From assembly GCF_001402915.1 (NCBI RefSeq), contig NZ_CP012945.1:1064001-1128000 (forward strand): 64,000 bases of DNA, given 5' to 3'. A program made the translations under genes and the position numbers. Source of the DNA: Devosia sp. A16. GTDB lineage: Bacteria > Pseudomonadota > Alphaproteobacteria > Rhizobiales > Devosiaceae. Shown here piece after piece: positions 1 to 9,092 of this stretch. How positions within the stretch are numbered: the first letter of the stretch is position 1; every line of letters starts with the position of its first letter. The notes beneath the pieces were generated by a model. The model saw only the letters and a list, made by a program, of their open reading frames with translations. It had not been told where the DNA came from and did not search any database.

Positions 1-128
1 AAGGTCGGCTGCCCCCGCGTGGCGCCTGTCCCGCCTCGATCCGGCTGATCGAGCAGCACATCCAGCGACCAGCCGGAAAGCCCCGGCGGGGATGCGATGA
101 CCTTGGGGAATTCGTGAACAGTGCCCAT
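1..128 (-). CDS. Unidentified protein, N-terminal fragment cut by the window edge
   Basis: An open frame on the minus strand starts with ATG at 128 and runs off the left edge after about 42 codons. It begins four bases after the stop codon of the permease gene, so it is probably the next gene of the sugar-transport operon. The visible start reads MGTVHEFPKVIASPPGLSGW and then continues in a Gly/Thr-rich stretch. I do not recognise a family. In such operons the next gene is often a kinase, a glycosidase or an ATP-binding subunit, but nothing here decides between them. Confidence 0.4.
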   Translation of the reverse strand, partial: MGTVHEFPKVIASPPGLSGWSLDVLLDQPDRGGTGATRGQPT

Positions 129-132
129 CGGT

Positions 133-972
133 TCAGTCCATTGCTGTTGCAGTCAGGCCGGCGATCACGTGGCGTTGCAGGATGAAATAGAGGATCAGGA
201 TCGGCACCGTGGTGATGGTCAGGGCGCCGAACACCAGCGAATAGTCGGTGCTGTGGTAGCCCGAGAACCGCACCAGCCCGACCGGCAGGGTGCGCTGCGC
301 ATCGTCGGTGATGAACAGCAGGGCGAACAGGAGCTCGTTCCACACGCTGATGGTGTTGAGCACCACCATGGTCAGCATGGCCGGCCACACCATCGGCACC
401 GACACGTGCCAGAAGATTTCCCAGGTATTGGCGCCGTCGAGCCGCGCCGCTTCTTCCATGTCGGGACGGATCGAGATGAAATAGGCCCGCATCAGAAACA
501 CCGTGAACGCCAGCTGCCAGGCCGCGCCGGGCAGGATCAGCGCCCACGGGGTGTTCAAGAGGTGCATGTCGCGCAACTGGGTGAACAGGGCGATGGCGAC
601 CGACGGCGGCGGCAGCAGCAGCCCGATCAGCAGGATCCGGTACATCAGCTTCCGCCCCGGAAACTCCAGCCGGGTGAAGGCGAAGGCCGCGGCGGTGGCG
701 AACAGCACGCACATGCTGACCGCCACCAGCGTGACGAACACCGAATTGAAGTAGAGCGTACCGAGCCCGCCGACCTGCCAGGCCTCGAGCAGGTTCTCCC
801 AACGCCACTGCGCCGGCAGCGCGAAGGGCGAACGGAAGATCTCGCGGTTCGACTTGAACGACGAGTAGACCATCCAGATCGCCGGATAGAACGTCACCAG
901 CACGATGACGCCGGCCGCCCCGAACTGCAGCCATTCGGCGGTGCTGCGTCGCCGTTCAGTAGCGCGTGACAT
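133..972 (-). CDS. Carbohydrate ABC transporter inner-membrane permease (MalG type)
   Basis: A 279-residue integral membrane protein of the binding-protein-dependent transport permease family, with about six hydrophobic segments. The first lies near residues 15-35, after a short cytoplasmic start. The cytoplasmic EAA loop that docks on the ATPase is clear (EAARLDGANTWEIFWHVSVP, about residues 173-192). Length and order, second permease after a MalF-type partner, fit the MalG/CUT1 class. Its start overlaps the end of the upstream permease gene by 17 bases, so the two are translationally coupled. No ATPase gene is visible in the window; it may lie beyond the left edge or be a shared MsmK/UgpC type. 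The substrate is not shown by the sequence. Confidence 0.9.
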   Translation of the reverse strand: MSRATERRRSTAEWLQFGAAGVIVLVTFYPAIWMVYSSFKSNREIFRSPFALPAQWRWENLLEAWQVGGLGTLYFNSVFVTLVAVSMCVLFATAAAFAFTRLEFPGRKLMYRILLIGLLLPPPSVAIALFTQLRDMHLLNTPWALILPGAAWQLAFTVFLMRAYFISIRPDMEEAARLDGANTWEIFWHVSVPMVWPAMLTMVVLNTISVWNELLFALLFITDDAQRTLPVGLVRFSGYHSTDYSLVFGALTITTVPILILYFILQRHVIAGLTATAMD

Positions 973-1849
973 TGCCGCGCTCCGAAATCTTGAGGTAGCC
1001 GATCGAAATCAGCGACACCACCAGGGTCAACACCACCGTCAGCGCCACGCCATAGCCGATCTGGTTCTGGTCGAAGGCCTGCTTGATGATCCAGGTGGCC
1101 GGCACTTCCGTCGCGCCGAACGGCTGCCCGTTGGTCATGGTGAAGAACAGGTCGAACCCGGCAAAGCCGCCGGTCACCGCGAGGAGGATGCAGACGATGA
1201 CGTTCTGCTTCAGCATTGGCAGGGTGATGGCGGTGAACTGCTGCACCCCGTTGGCGCCGTCGAGCCGCGCCGCTTCATAGAGGTTGCGCGGAATGCGCCT
1301 CAGCGCCGCAAAGAAGATCACCATGTAGAAGCCGGCGTACTTCCAGCCTGAAACGATGCAGATGAAGAGCAGCGCCGTTTCCGGCTGCGCCAGCCAGGGC
1401 TGCGCCCAGTCGGCCAGGCCCATCGAGCGCAACGTCGAGTTGAGCAACCCGGTACGGTAGTCGAGCACGAACTTCCACAACACGCCCGCCGCCGACATCG
1501 ACAGCACCACCGGCGCAAAGAACATGCCGCGCATCAGCGAGAAGCCGCGCCGATCCGAGTTGAGCAGCACCGCCATCACCAGCCCGAAGGTCACTTCGAA
1601 CAGCAGCGTCGCGGCGATGTAGAGCACCACATGCACGAACGACATCAGGAACGTCGTGTCGGTCAGCGCCCGGACGAAATTGGCGATACCCGCCCAGCGC
1701 GGTGCGCTGAACCCATCCCAGAAGGTGAAGGCGTAGTAGACCGAGGCGCCCAGCGGCAGCAGCACGAAGGTCGCAAAGAGCAGCATCGCCGGCGCCGCGA
1801 ACAACAGGTTCGCGGCGCCGGTGCTGATGGGGGCCGAACGGTCTTGCAA
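956..1849 (-). CDS. Carbohydrate ABC transporter inner-membrane permease (MalF type)
   Basis: A 297-residue permease. The N-terminal membrane segment (about residues 13-38) is followed by further hydrophobic helices and the EAA loop EAARLDGANGVQQFTAITLP (about 192-211). This is the first permease of a CUT1 sugar importer and pairs with the next gene to form the membrane channel. It lies 14 bases after the binding-protein gene and overlaps the second permease gene, giving an operon order of binding protein, MalF-like, MalG-like. The divergent GntR regulator and SIS-domain gene make an amino sugar or other phosphorylatable sugar a reasonable guess for the cargo, but this is inference. Confidence 0.9.
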   Translation of the reverse strand: MQDRSAPISTGAANLLFAAPAMLLFATFVLLPLGASVYYAFTFWDGFSAPRWAGIANFVRALTDTTFLMSFVHVVLYIAATLLFEVTFGLVMAVLLNSDRRGFSLMRGMFFAPVVLSMSAAGVLWKFVLDYRTGLLNSTLRSMGLADWAQPWLAQPETALLFICIVSGWKYAGFYMVIFFAALRRIPRNLYEAARLDGANGVQQFTAITLPMLKQNVIVCILLAVTGGFAGFDLFFTMTNGQPFGATEVPATWIIKQAFDQNQIGYGVALTVVLTLVVSLISIGYLKISERGNVTRY

Positions 1850-1863
1850 CTGCGGGCGCCGGC

Positions 1864-3144
1864 TTACTGCTTGCCCATGGCGGCGAGCGTTTCGTCCAGC
1901 CAGACCAGCGAGTCCTTGGCGCTCTTTTCACCCGAGGCCGCAAAGGCGGCGGCCTGGTAAAAGGCCTCGGCGACCGGCACCGGGTACTTGTTGTCCGGCG
2001 GCGGCACGATGGCCGAGGCGTTGCTCATCAGCGCCAGCATCGCCTGGGTCTGCTCGTCGAGCTTGGCCTTGTCGCTCACCCCCTGCACCGGGCTCATCTG
2101 GCCGCTCTCGGCCCACCTGATCTGGCTCTGCTCCGAGGTGAGGAACTTGAGGAAGGTGATCGCCTCGGCCGCATGCGGCGCATCCTTGTGCACCACCAGC
2201 CCGGTGATGGTGCCGATCACACTGTTGGCGAGCGGGTGCGCGGGGTCGATCACCGGCGTGTTGAACTGGCCGTATTCGAAACCCTCGTCAGCGAGGTTGC
2301 CGGTTTCCGAGACCAGCCAGGATCCGATCGGGTGCATCACCGCGCCTTCCTGGAAGAAGGTCGCCATGGCCGGATCGGCGCCGAGCGCCTGCATGTCCTT
2401 GTTGAAGGCGCCCACATTATGCAGGTCGACCAGCAGGTTCAGCGCCTTCTCGAAGGCCGGCGTGTCGAACTTGGCTTCCTGCTTGAACGCCGCGACATAC
2501 TCCTCCGGCGGCACCACCATGGCGGCGATATGGCCGGCCCAGTTGCCCAGCGGCCAGAACTCGTTATTGCCCTCGACGATCGGCGTCTCGCCCGCATCGG
2601 CCAGCGTCTTGTTGAGCGCGACGAACTCGTCCCAGCTCTTGGGCGGCGTCAGGCTGTGCTCGGCGAAGATCTTCTTATTGTACCAGATGGTGTTGGTCAG
2701 ATCGAGCGACAGCGGCACCAGATACGGCTTGCCATCGACCATCGTACCGGCGCCATCGGTCCACACCGCCGGTGAGAAGCTGTCCTTCCAGCCATCCGCC
2801 GCCATCGCTTCGCTCAGGTCATAGGCGTAGCCGGCCGCCACGTCGCGCTGCACCGGATAGCCGGCCCATTCGAAGAAGATGTCCGGAACCTCGTTGCTCT
2901 TGAGTTGAGTGATCAGGCCCTGGTTGGAATATTGATCGTCGTCGAAGACGATCTGCTTGATCTTGATGTCGGGGTTGGCCGCCTCGAAATCGGCGATGAT
3001 CGCGTCGAGCGCCGCCCGGCTCGAGCCGCCGGTGATGGAATGCGTGAACCGCACTTCGGTCGCAGCCATCGCCGCCGTGCTCAGCAGCAACAATGCGGTT
3101 GCCGCCGTCAGCGTTCTGGTCGCCAGCGTGAATCTCTTGGCCAT
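1864..3144 (-). CDS. Extracellular sugar-binding protein of the ABC importer
   Basis: A 426-residue family 1 solute-binding protein. A typical Sec signal peptide (basic MAKR start, hydrophobic residues 9-27, cleavage near AMA/ATEV) sends it to the periplasm. The mature part begins with the expected beta strand (TEVRFTHSITGG). It carries the bilobal family's usual landmarks, such as the aromatic-rich IWYNKKIF segment and a C-terminal stretch around WLDETLAAMGK. It would capture the sugar and deliver it to the two permeases encoded downstream. It is the first gene of the operon; its start faces the GntR gene across 187 bases that hold repeated ACTGGT/ACCAGT motifs, so the operon is probably controlled by that regulator. 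Confidence 0.92.
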   Translation of the reverse strand: MAKRFTLATRTLTAATALLLLSTAAMAATEVRFTHSITGGSSRAALDAIIADFEAANPDIKIKQIVFDDDQYSNQGLITQLKSNEVPDIFFEWAGYPVQRDVAAGYAYDLSEAMAADGWKDSFSPAVWTDGAGTMVDGKPYLVPLSLDLTNTIWYNKKIFAEHSLTPPKSWDEFVALNKTLADAGETPIVEGNNEFWPLGNWAGHIAAMVVPPEEYVAAFKQEAKFDTPAFEKALNLLVDLHNVGAFNKDMQALGADPAMATFFQEGAVMHPIGSWLVSETGNLADEGFEYGQFNTPVIDPAHPLANSVIGTITGLVVHKDAPHAAEAITFLKFLTSEQSQIRWAESGQMSPVQGVSDKAKLDEQTQAMLALMSNASAIVPPPDNKYPVPVAEAFYQAAAFAASGEKSAKDSLVWLDETLAAMGKQ

Positions 3145-3193
3145 GCTCTTACCCTATTTGCCCCAAATCCCTCGGCAGCAATCTCCCCTGCCA

Positions 3194-3320
3194 ACTGGTA
3201 TGTTATTGGTTTAAACCAGTTTGTCCAGCACCCAAGATACCTGCAGTTGGCCCAGCAATGTGCTTGCAAATTCCAGTCCAAAATCATACCAGTTGCCAGA
3301 GAGCAGATATCAACCAGTGG
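3194..3320. promoter_or_regulatory. Candidate GntR operator cluster between the divergent transport and regulator genes
   Basis: The divergent intergenic region carries four half-sites of one motif: ACTGGTAT at 3194-3201, ACCAGTTT at 3215-3222, ATACCAGTT at 3286-3294 and AACCAGTGG at 3312-3320. A perfect 12-base palindrome TGGTTTAAACCA lies at 3207-3218. HutC/NagR-type GntR regulators bind TGGT...ACCA palindromes, so these are good operator candidates for the neighbouring regulator. Binding is inferred, not shown. Confidence 0.5.
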
Positions 3321-3331
3321 TCGGAGGAGCC

Positions 3332-4066
3332 TTGGACTTCTACGCAGCGGTACGCGAACGGATGGAGGCGCAGCATGGCCCCCTGGGCGAACGGCTGCGC
3401 CATGCGTTGACCGCGGTGCTCGATTCCGGCGGCATCGCCGCCGGCGGCTCGCTGCCCTCCGAGCGCGAAATGGCCGAGGCGCTGAACGTGTCGCGTTCGA
3501 CGCTGCGCCAGGGGCTGAAGGAACTGGCCCAACTCGGCATCGTCGCAACCCGACCAGGAGCCGGCACGGTGGTGGTCGGCCGCATCCCCAAGGCGCTGTC
3601 GCGGCTCTCGGGCTTCTCGGAGGACATGCGCCTGCGCGGACTGGAGCCCGGCTCGCGGGTGCTCGAATGCTCACTCGGGCGGGTCGGCGCCGACGCGGCG
3701 TTCCGTACGGGCCTGCCGCTCGGCTCTCCCATCCTGACCCTGGTGCGCCTGCGCCTCGCCGGTGGCGAGCCGATCGCTTATGAGCGCGCCGTCATGCCGG
3801 TCGAGGCGGTCGGCGCCGATTATGACGGCAGCGGTTCGCTCTACGATCGGATGGATGCGCGCAACGCCCGGCCGCAGCGCGTGCTGCAGAGCCTGCAGGC
3901 GACCGAGGCGGACGCCGAGCTTGCCACCCACCTGGGCATTCGCCCCGGCGCCGCGGTGCTGGAAATCACCCAGTTGGGCTATGGCGCCAACGGCACCGTC
4001 GTCGAAGACGCCATCAGCTGGTACCGCGGCGACCGTTACAAGTATGTCGGCGAGATCAGGGGCTAG
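3332..4066 (+). CDS. GntR-family transcriptional regulator (HutC/NagR-like)
   Basis: An N-terminal winged helix (SLPSEREMAEALNVSRSTLR, followed by the GTVVVGRIP wing) is joined to a UTRA-type effector domain, as in HutC/NagR regulators of sugar or amino sugar genes. I place the start at TTG 3332 because GGAGGA lies four bases upstream and the DFYAAVRERM segment is where homologues begin. The frame is open further upstream to 3221, but that part would be translated operator DNA and has no family features. This gives 244 residues, the usual size. It is divergent from the sugar ABC operon and one base from the SIS-domain gene, so it probably controls both. Confidence 0.85.
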   Translation: MDFYAAVRERMEAQHGPLGERLRHALTAVLDSGGIAAGGSLPSEREMAEALNVSRSTLRQGLKELAQLGIVATRPGAGTVVVGRIPKALSRLSGFSEDMRLRGLEPGSRVLECSLGRVGADAAFRTGLPLGSPILTLVRLRLAGGEPIAYERAVMPVEAVGADYDGSGSLYDRMDARNARPQRVLQSLQATEADAELATHLGIRPGAAVLEITQLGYGANGTVVEDAISWYRGDRYKYVGEIRG

Positions 4067-4067
4067 A

Positions 4068-4805
4068 ATGACCATCCCGCGTCAGCGCTACCGCGACCAG
4101 GTGGCTTCCATCCTCGACCGGGTGCTCACCGAGCAGCCGGCAGCCTTCGATGCCGCGCGCGACGCGGTGGCGACGGCATTGGGCGCCGATCATCTCGTCT
4201 ATGTCGCCGGCTCCGGCCACTCGCACCTCGTCGCCGAAGAGGCCTTCTACCGCGCCGGCGGCATCGCCGCTGCGCAGGCGATCCTCGACCCCGACCTGAT
4301 GCTGCACCTTGGCGCCGAGCGCTCCACCCTGCTCGAACGCGAGGAGGGCCGTGCCGCCCGCGCCCTCGCCGACTACCCGGTCGAGCCGGGCGACGTGGTG
4401 TTCATCGCCTCCAACTCGGGGCGCAACGCCTACCCGATCGAAATGGCGCTGGCGTGCAAGGCGCGCGGCGCCACCACCATCGCCATCACCTCGCTGCGGC
4501 ATGCCCGCGCCATCACCTCGCGCCACCACTCGGGCAAGCTGCTCTATCAGGTGACCGACCTGGTGCTCGACAATGGCGGCGAATATGGCGATGCCGCGCT
4601 CAGCGTCGGCGAAGGCCTGCGCATGGGCCCCACCTCGACCATTTCCGGGGTATTCATCCTCAACGCCATTCTCGCCGAGGCCGTCGACCAGCTGTCGCAC
4701 CGCGGCGTTACGGTCGATGTCTATCAGAGCGCAAACATGCAGGGCGCCGAAGCCGCTGCAGAGGAAATGATCCGCCGGTGGCAATCGCGGATCAGGGGGC
4801 TGTAG
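4068..4805 (+). CDS. SIS-domain sugar-phosphate binding/isomerase-like protein
   Basis: A 245-residue SIS-domain protein. The phosphosugar-binding fold is visible from the Gly/Ser-rich VYVAGSGHSHLVAEEAFYRAGG (about residues 43-64) to the second loop FIASNSGRNAYPIEMAL (about 112-128). It resembles the UPF0309-type sugar isomerase-domain proteins found in carbohydrate operons. It starts one base after the GntR stop codon, so it is co-transcribed. It probably handles the phosphorylated form of the sugar brought in by the divergent ABC system, but a given reaction (isomerase, deaminase or etherase) cannot be read from the sequence. Confidence 0.8.
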   Translation: MTIPRQRYRDQVASILDRVLTEQPAAFDAARDAVATALGADHLVYVAGSGHSHLVAEEAFYRAGGIAAAQAILDPDLMLHLGAERSTLLEREEGRAARALADYPVEPGDVVFIASNSGRNAYPIEMALACKARGATTIAITSLRHARAITSRHHSGKLLYQVTDLVLDNGGEYGDAALSVGEGLRMGPTSTISGVFILNAILAEAVDQLSHRGVTVDVYQSANMQGAEAAAEEMIRRWQSRIRGL

Positions 4806-4933
4806 GGTCGTCCGGGCAGGCGACTCTACAGCCTCGACCTATCTGAGCCGGTAATAGAATACCGCAAACCCTGCTGACGCACCGTGTCAGCGGGCGGCCT
4901 TCAGGATGGACTGGACGCAGCAAGGAGCCGTCC

Positions 4934-5332
4934 ATGCCCATCGAGCACCTCAACCCTCAGAGCCTTCATGCCAGCCCGGCCTTCACCCAGGCCATTATCG
5001 TGCCCGCGGGTGCGCGCGTGCTGCTGATCGGCGGGCAGAACGCCGTCGATCGGCATGGCCAGGTGGTCGGCAAGGGCGATATCGTCGGTCAGGCGCGGCA
5101 GGCGCTTCGTAACCTCGAGGCGGTGCTCGACGCCGCCGGAGCCACACTGGAGGATCTCGTCAAAGTGACTGTCGTCATCGACCATAGCGCTGATCTCCGC
5201 GCCGCCTTTGGCGCCTGGATGAGTTTGTGGGGCGCGCGCAGCAACCCACCCACGGTCACCGTGCTGCGCGTCGCCGGCCTCGCCAACCCCGACTACCTGC
5301 TCGAGATCGAAGCCCAGGCGGTGCTGGCATGA
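4934..5332 (+). CDS. RidA/YjgF family protein (reactive imine deaminase type)
   Basis: A 132-residue RidA-family protein. These are cytosolic trimers that hydrolyse reactive enamine/imine intermediates; some members do other jobs. The fold is recognisable from LLIGGQNAVDRHGQVVGKGDIVGQAR through the LEAVLDAAGATLEDLVKVTVV helix-strand pair to the C-terminal VAGLANPDYLLEIEAQAVLA. The usual C-terminal arginine motif (R-x-x-V-x-x-LP-x-x-x-x-E-I/V) is changed to V-A-G-L-A-N-P at this place. The catalytic arginine is therefore not obvious, which suggests a member outside the classical RidA subgroup. Its stop overlaps the next gene by ATGA. Confidence 0.8.
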   Translation: MPIEHLNPQSLHASPAFTQAIIVPAGARVLLIGGQNAVDRHGQVVGKGDIVGQARQALRNLEAVLDAAGATLEDLVKVTVVIDHSADLRAAFGAWMSLWGARSNPPTVTVLRVAGLANPDYLLEIEAQAVLA

Positions 5333-5568
5333 GCCCGGCGCTCAGGCCGCTGCGCAAGCGCGAGGAGATGCCCGACTTCGTGCGCGAAGCACTGGAGCGC
5401 TCGGGCCTTCGCGCTGCTTACGACGCTCGTCCGCCCTACCAGCGCAACGACTACCTGCTCTGGATCAACAAGGTGAAACGCGAGTCCACCAAGTACAAGC
5501 ATCTCGCCCAGATGCTCGAGGAGCTGGAGGTCGGCGGTGTGTACATGGGGATGAAGTGGAACGGATGA
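5329..5568 (+). CDS. Small YdeI/OmpD-associated (OmdA-type) protein
   Basis: A 79-residue protein that starts within the RidA stop codon (ATGA overlap), so the two are coupled. The body, from MPDFVREAL through PYQRNDYLLWINKVKRESTK to YMGMKWNG, matches the C-terminal helical domain of YdeI/OmpD-associated proteins, which usually follows a DUF1801-like domain in a protein of about 200 residues. Here the helical domain stands alone. The function of these proteins is not settled. The family call rests on the characteristic aromatic and basic W-I-x-x-V-K-R segment and is fairly good; the role is unknown. Confidence 0.6.
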   Translation: MSPALRPLRKREEMPDFVREALERSGLRAAYDARPPYQRNDYLLWINKVKRESTKYKHLAQMLEELEVGGVYMGMKWNG

Positions 5569-5600
5569 AGGGGTGCCGCTCACTCCAATCGCCGCAGCCT

Positions 5601-5770
5601 TCCCCTCGCCCCTGAGGGGAGAGGGGAAGCGCAGCTTGCGAGCGTCAGCGAGTTAGCGGAGCTCGGGTGAGGGGTTCAGCCTCTCAGCACGCTGGCTCGC
5701 CCAGCACGTGGCACTGCTTCACCCCTCAACCGGCGCTTCGCGCCACCTTCTCCCCTTAGGGGAGAAGGGA
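5601..5770. repeat. Intergenic palindromic repeat element (CT/AG-rich family 1)
   Basis: This fills most of the 303-base gap before nudC. Two arms of the type CCCCTCGCCCCTGAGGGGAGA and CCTTCTCCCCTTAGGGGAGA, each a hairpin by itself, flank an 80-base middle containing GGTGAGGGG and TCACCCCTC, so the whole can also fold as a long inverted repeat. At least eight related copies lie between genes in this window, mostly between convergent or unrelated genes. I see no gene in this stretch. Confidence 0.8.
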
Positions 5771-5871
5771 CGGAGCCGCCCGCTCCATCTGGAAGCTAGA
5801 GGCGGCCACCCCCCGCTTGCAGCCCGCCTCGCATCCCCCTACACCTCCCCGACCAATCTGGAGGGGTAGCC

Positions 5872-6831
5872 GTGGACTACGCGTTTGCATTCAAGCCGGG
5901 TGAGCTCGACCGCGTCGCGCATCTGCGCACCACCGATGACGTCCGCAACGATCCGCGCGCCAGGACGCTGGTGTTCTGGCGCGGCAAGCTGCTCGCCGAT
6001 GCCGAGGCGCGGCCGGCGGCCGTGCCGCTCGATCACCCTGCCCTCTCCGATAGCCGCGAGGCGCCGCTGTTTGTCGGGCTGACGCCTGACGGCCCGCGCT
6101 TCGCCGCCGACCTGCCGCTGTGGTCGCCGCCCGAGGACGCCACCACCATCGGCCAGTTCATCGACCAGACCCAGCAGATCCATCCCGGTTTTCCCGAGCT
6201 CAAGTTCATGGAAATCCGCGGCCTGATGCCGACGCTCACCCGGCTCGACGGCGAGACCGTCGCCACCGGGCGGGCGCTGATCAGCTGGCATTCGAGCCAC
6301 CGCTTCTGCGCCAATTGCGGCGCCCCGAGCGCCGTCGAGAGCAGCGGCTGGGTGCGCAAATGTCCGCAATGTGGCACCCAGCATTTTCCCCGCACCGACC
6401 CGGTGGTGATCATGGCCATCACCCGCGGCGACGTGCTGCTGCTCGGCCGCAGCCCCAGCTGGCCCGAACGCATGTATTCGCTGCTCGCCGGCTTCGTCGA
6501 GCCGGGCGAGACCATCGAGGCGGCGGTGCGCCGCGAAACACTCGAAGAAAGCGCCATCAAGGTCGGCCCGGTGCGTTACGTCTCCTCCCAGCCCTGGCCG
6601 TTCCCGATGTCGCTGATGTTCGGCTGCCAGGGCGATGCGCTGAGCGAGGCGATCACCGTCGATCCGATCGAACTGTCCGATGCCCGCTGGGTGACGCGCG
6701 CCGAAGTGCTGGCGATCCTCGCCGGCACCCATCCCGACATCAACCGCCCGCGCCCCGGCGCCATCGCCGGCGCCCTGATCGAAGCCTGGGCCCACGGCAA
6801 GCTGCTCGATGCGGAGTATTGGGGGAATTGA
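5872..6831 (+). CDS. nudC: NAD(+) diphosphatase / NAD-cap hydrolase NudC
   Basis: A 319-residue Nudix hydrolase of the NudC type, which cleaves NADH to NMNH and AMP and removes NAD caps from RNA. An N-terminal domain is followed by a zinc ribbon (C146, C149, C164, C167), the Nudix box (GFVEPGETIEAAVRRETLEE, 207-226) and the NADH pyrophosphatase signature SQPWPFPMS (239-247). In the Nudix box the usual G near the end of the EExG motif is replaced (EESAI), a small deviation. The start is GTG at 5872 behind GAGGGG. It stands alone, with repeats upstream and an insertion sequence downstream. Confidence 0.93.
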   Translation: MDYAFAFKPGELDRVAHLRTTDDVRNDPRARTLVFWRGKLLADAEARPAAVPLDHPALSDSREAPLFVGLTPDGPRFAADLPLWSPPEDATTIGQFIDQTQQIHPGFPELKFMEIRGLMPTLTRLDGETVATGRALISWHSSHRFCANCGAPSAVESSGWVRKCPQCGTQHFPRTDPVVIMAITRGDVLLLGRSPSWPERMYSLLAGFVEPGETIEAAVRRETLEESAIKVGPVRYVSSQPWPFPMSLMFGCQGDALSEAITVDPIELSDARWVTRAEVLAILAGTHPDINRPRPGAIAGALIEAWAHGKLLDAEYWGN

Positions 6832-6910
6832 GGCGAGCCGTCGGGCGGTGAGTCGCAGCGGCTGGTCTCGCGTCCCCTCGCCCCTCTGGGGAGAGCATCT
6901 GTGTTTGCGG

Positions 6911-7916
<1,006 letters not shown>

Positions 7917-8063
7917 CTGTTCAGGACCAGCGACACGGACAAACGGACCAAGCTCTCCCGCGGCTCAAACCAAGGGTCAGACGGTCCCGTCCATCCGGTC
8001 CCGGCCGGTCGCCACCGACCGGGACCGCCTACTCTGTACAGAGTCGGCTGCAATCAACATGCA
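7917..8063 (-). ncRNA. Candidate guide (bridge/seek) RNA region at the 5' end of the IS110 element
   Basis: About 147 non-coding bases lie between the element's end and the transposase start. In IS110-group elements such as IS621 this position encodes the structured RNA that guides target choice. Here it holds a strong hairpin at 7997-8026 (GGTCCCGG against CCGGGACC, with an inner CGGTCG/CGACCG) and a perfect 14-base palindrome ACTCTGTACAGAGT at 8031-8044. Position and structure fit; loops pairing with target and donor have not been demonstrated. Confidence 0.35.
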
Positions 8064-8142
8064 AGGGTCAGGGTGAGGGGTAGCCAAGCATACCGGTAGG
8101 GCGGCTTGCCAGCCCGTCCTGACACTGCTGCCAGCGCACTTG

Positions 8143-8184
8143 GCGCCCCTCACCCCAGCCCTCTCCCCGGAGGGGCGAGGGGGC
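8143..8184. repeat. Intergenic palindromic repeat (family 1, short copy)
   Basis: GCCCCTCACCCCAGCCCTC is followed by TCCCCGGAGGGGCGAGGG, a single arm of the family 1 repeat. It lies about 60 bases from the right end of the IS110 element. It was probably the opposite arm of the element into which the IS jumped. Confidence 0.7.
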
Positions 8185-8200
8185 GTTGTGGCGCGGCCGG

Positions 8201-9034
8201 TTACTCGCTCCCCACCACCTTCGTCGAAAAATGCACGTACGGGAACAGCTCGGGCACATGCGAATCCCACACCCCGTGCGCGCTGAGCGCCCAGCCGCCG
8301 GAATCCTCGGCCGGCTTTGCCGCGCGATAGGTGTTGAAGCGGGAGAAATCCATCCGCCAGGTGTCGCCGTCGCGCGGCGGCAAGGCGCGGCCATCGGTGG
8401 CGAGCCACCCCATGCTGGCCCATGGGATGGCGATCTCCGCCGTCCAGCCGCGATCGCGGTCGGCATTGTCGTTGAGCGTGCCGTCGACGGCGGCAGCCGC
8501 TCTGAGCCCCGGCATATCCCAGTTGAACAGCCCCAGCCGCGTCCCCCTGGGATGCTTGTCGAACCCGACGCCGTTCCACGGTTTCGCTCCCGGTGCGGTG
8601 CGTGAAAACTCCGCCGCCGTGCCGAAGCCGCGCCGCTCATAGGCATCGTCCCAGACGAAGAACGCCTCGTAGATCGTCCCCAGCGCATTGAGTTCGAGCT
8701 CGTAATAGGCGTCGGCGCCGGCGACGAACACCTCGATGTCGTTCTCGCTCCAGATCAGCGCGTCGCGTTCGGTGAGCCGGGCCTCGACGAACGGCTCCTC
8801 CACCCAGAACCCGACATAGAGGTGCGTGTCGTCCCACAACACCGCGGCGCGGGTGTCATGCACCGTCGGCTGGCCGCTGATCAGATCGACGAAGCGCGGC
8901 GAGCGCGGCGCCAGTTTCCAGCTCGGCGCATCGAGCCGACCATCGACGGCGAGGGGGCCGGCGGACCGGTAGGCGGTATAGTGCGCGATCTGCTCTTCAG
9001 GCCATGGGAACGGCCAGGTCGGTGCGGTGGTCAT
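8201..9034 (-). CDS. Carbohydrate-binding family 9-like protein
   Basis: A 277-residue protein resembling the CBM9-like/DOMON-type beta sandwich found in xylan-binding modules and in many stand-alone proteins. Recognisable segments are LAVDGRLDAPSWKLAPRSPRFVDL near the N terminus, AAVLWDDTHLYVGFWVEEP, NDIEVFVAG..AYYELELNALGTIYEAFF and the C-terminal DTWRMDFSRF. There is no signal peptide, so it would be cytoplasmic unless exported in another way. It is encoded alone, transcribed toward the insertion sequence and separated by about 60 bases from the methyltransferase gene. The physiological role of such stand-alone proteins is unclear; sugar binding is an inference from the fold. Confidence 0.75.
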   Translation of the reverse strand: MTTAPTWPFPWPEEQIAHYTAYRSAGPLAVDGRLDAPSWKLAPRSPRFVDLISGQPTVHDTRAAVLWDDTHLYVGFWVEEPFVEARLTERDALIWSENDIEVFVAGADAYYELELNALGTIYEAFFVWDDAYERRGFGTAAEFSRTAPGAKPWNGVGFDKHPRGTRLGLFNWDMPGLRAAAAVDGTLNDNADRDRGWTAEIAIPWASMGWLATDGRALPPRDGDTWRMDFSRFNTYRAAKPAEDSGGWALSAHGVWDSHVPELFPYVHFSTKVVGSE

Positions 9035-9092
9035 GGGGCTGCCTGTCGAAACTATCGGGCGGACACTATGGCCCGCCGTGCCGCGGCGCCAG

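Noticed and set aside
5569-5871. CRISPR-like repeats in the intergenic palindromes
   Set aside because: The repeats are inverted and not regularly spaced direct repeats with unique spacers, and no cas genes are present.
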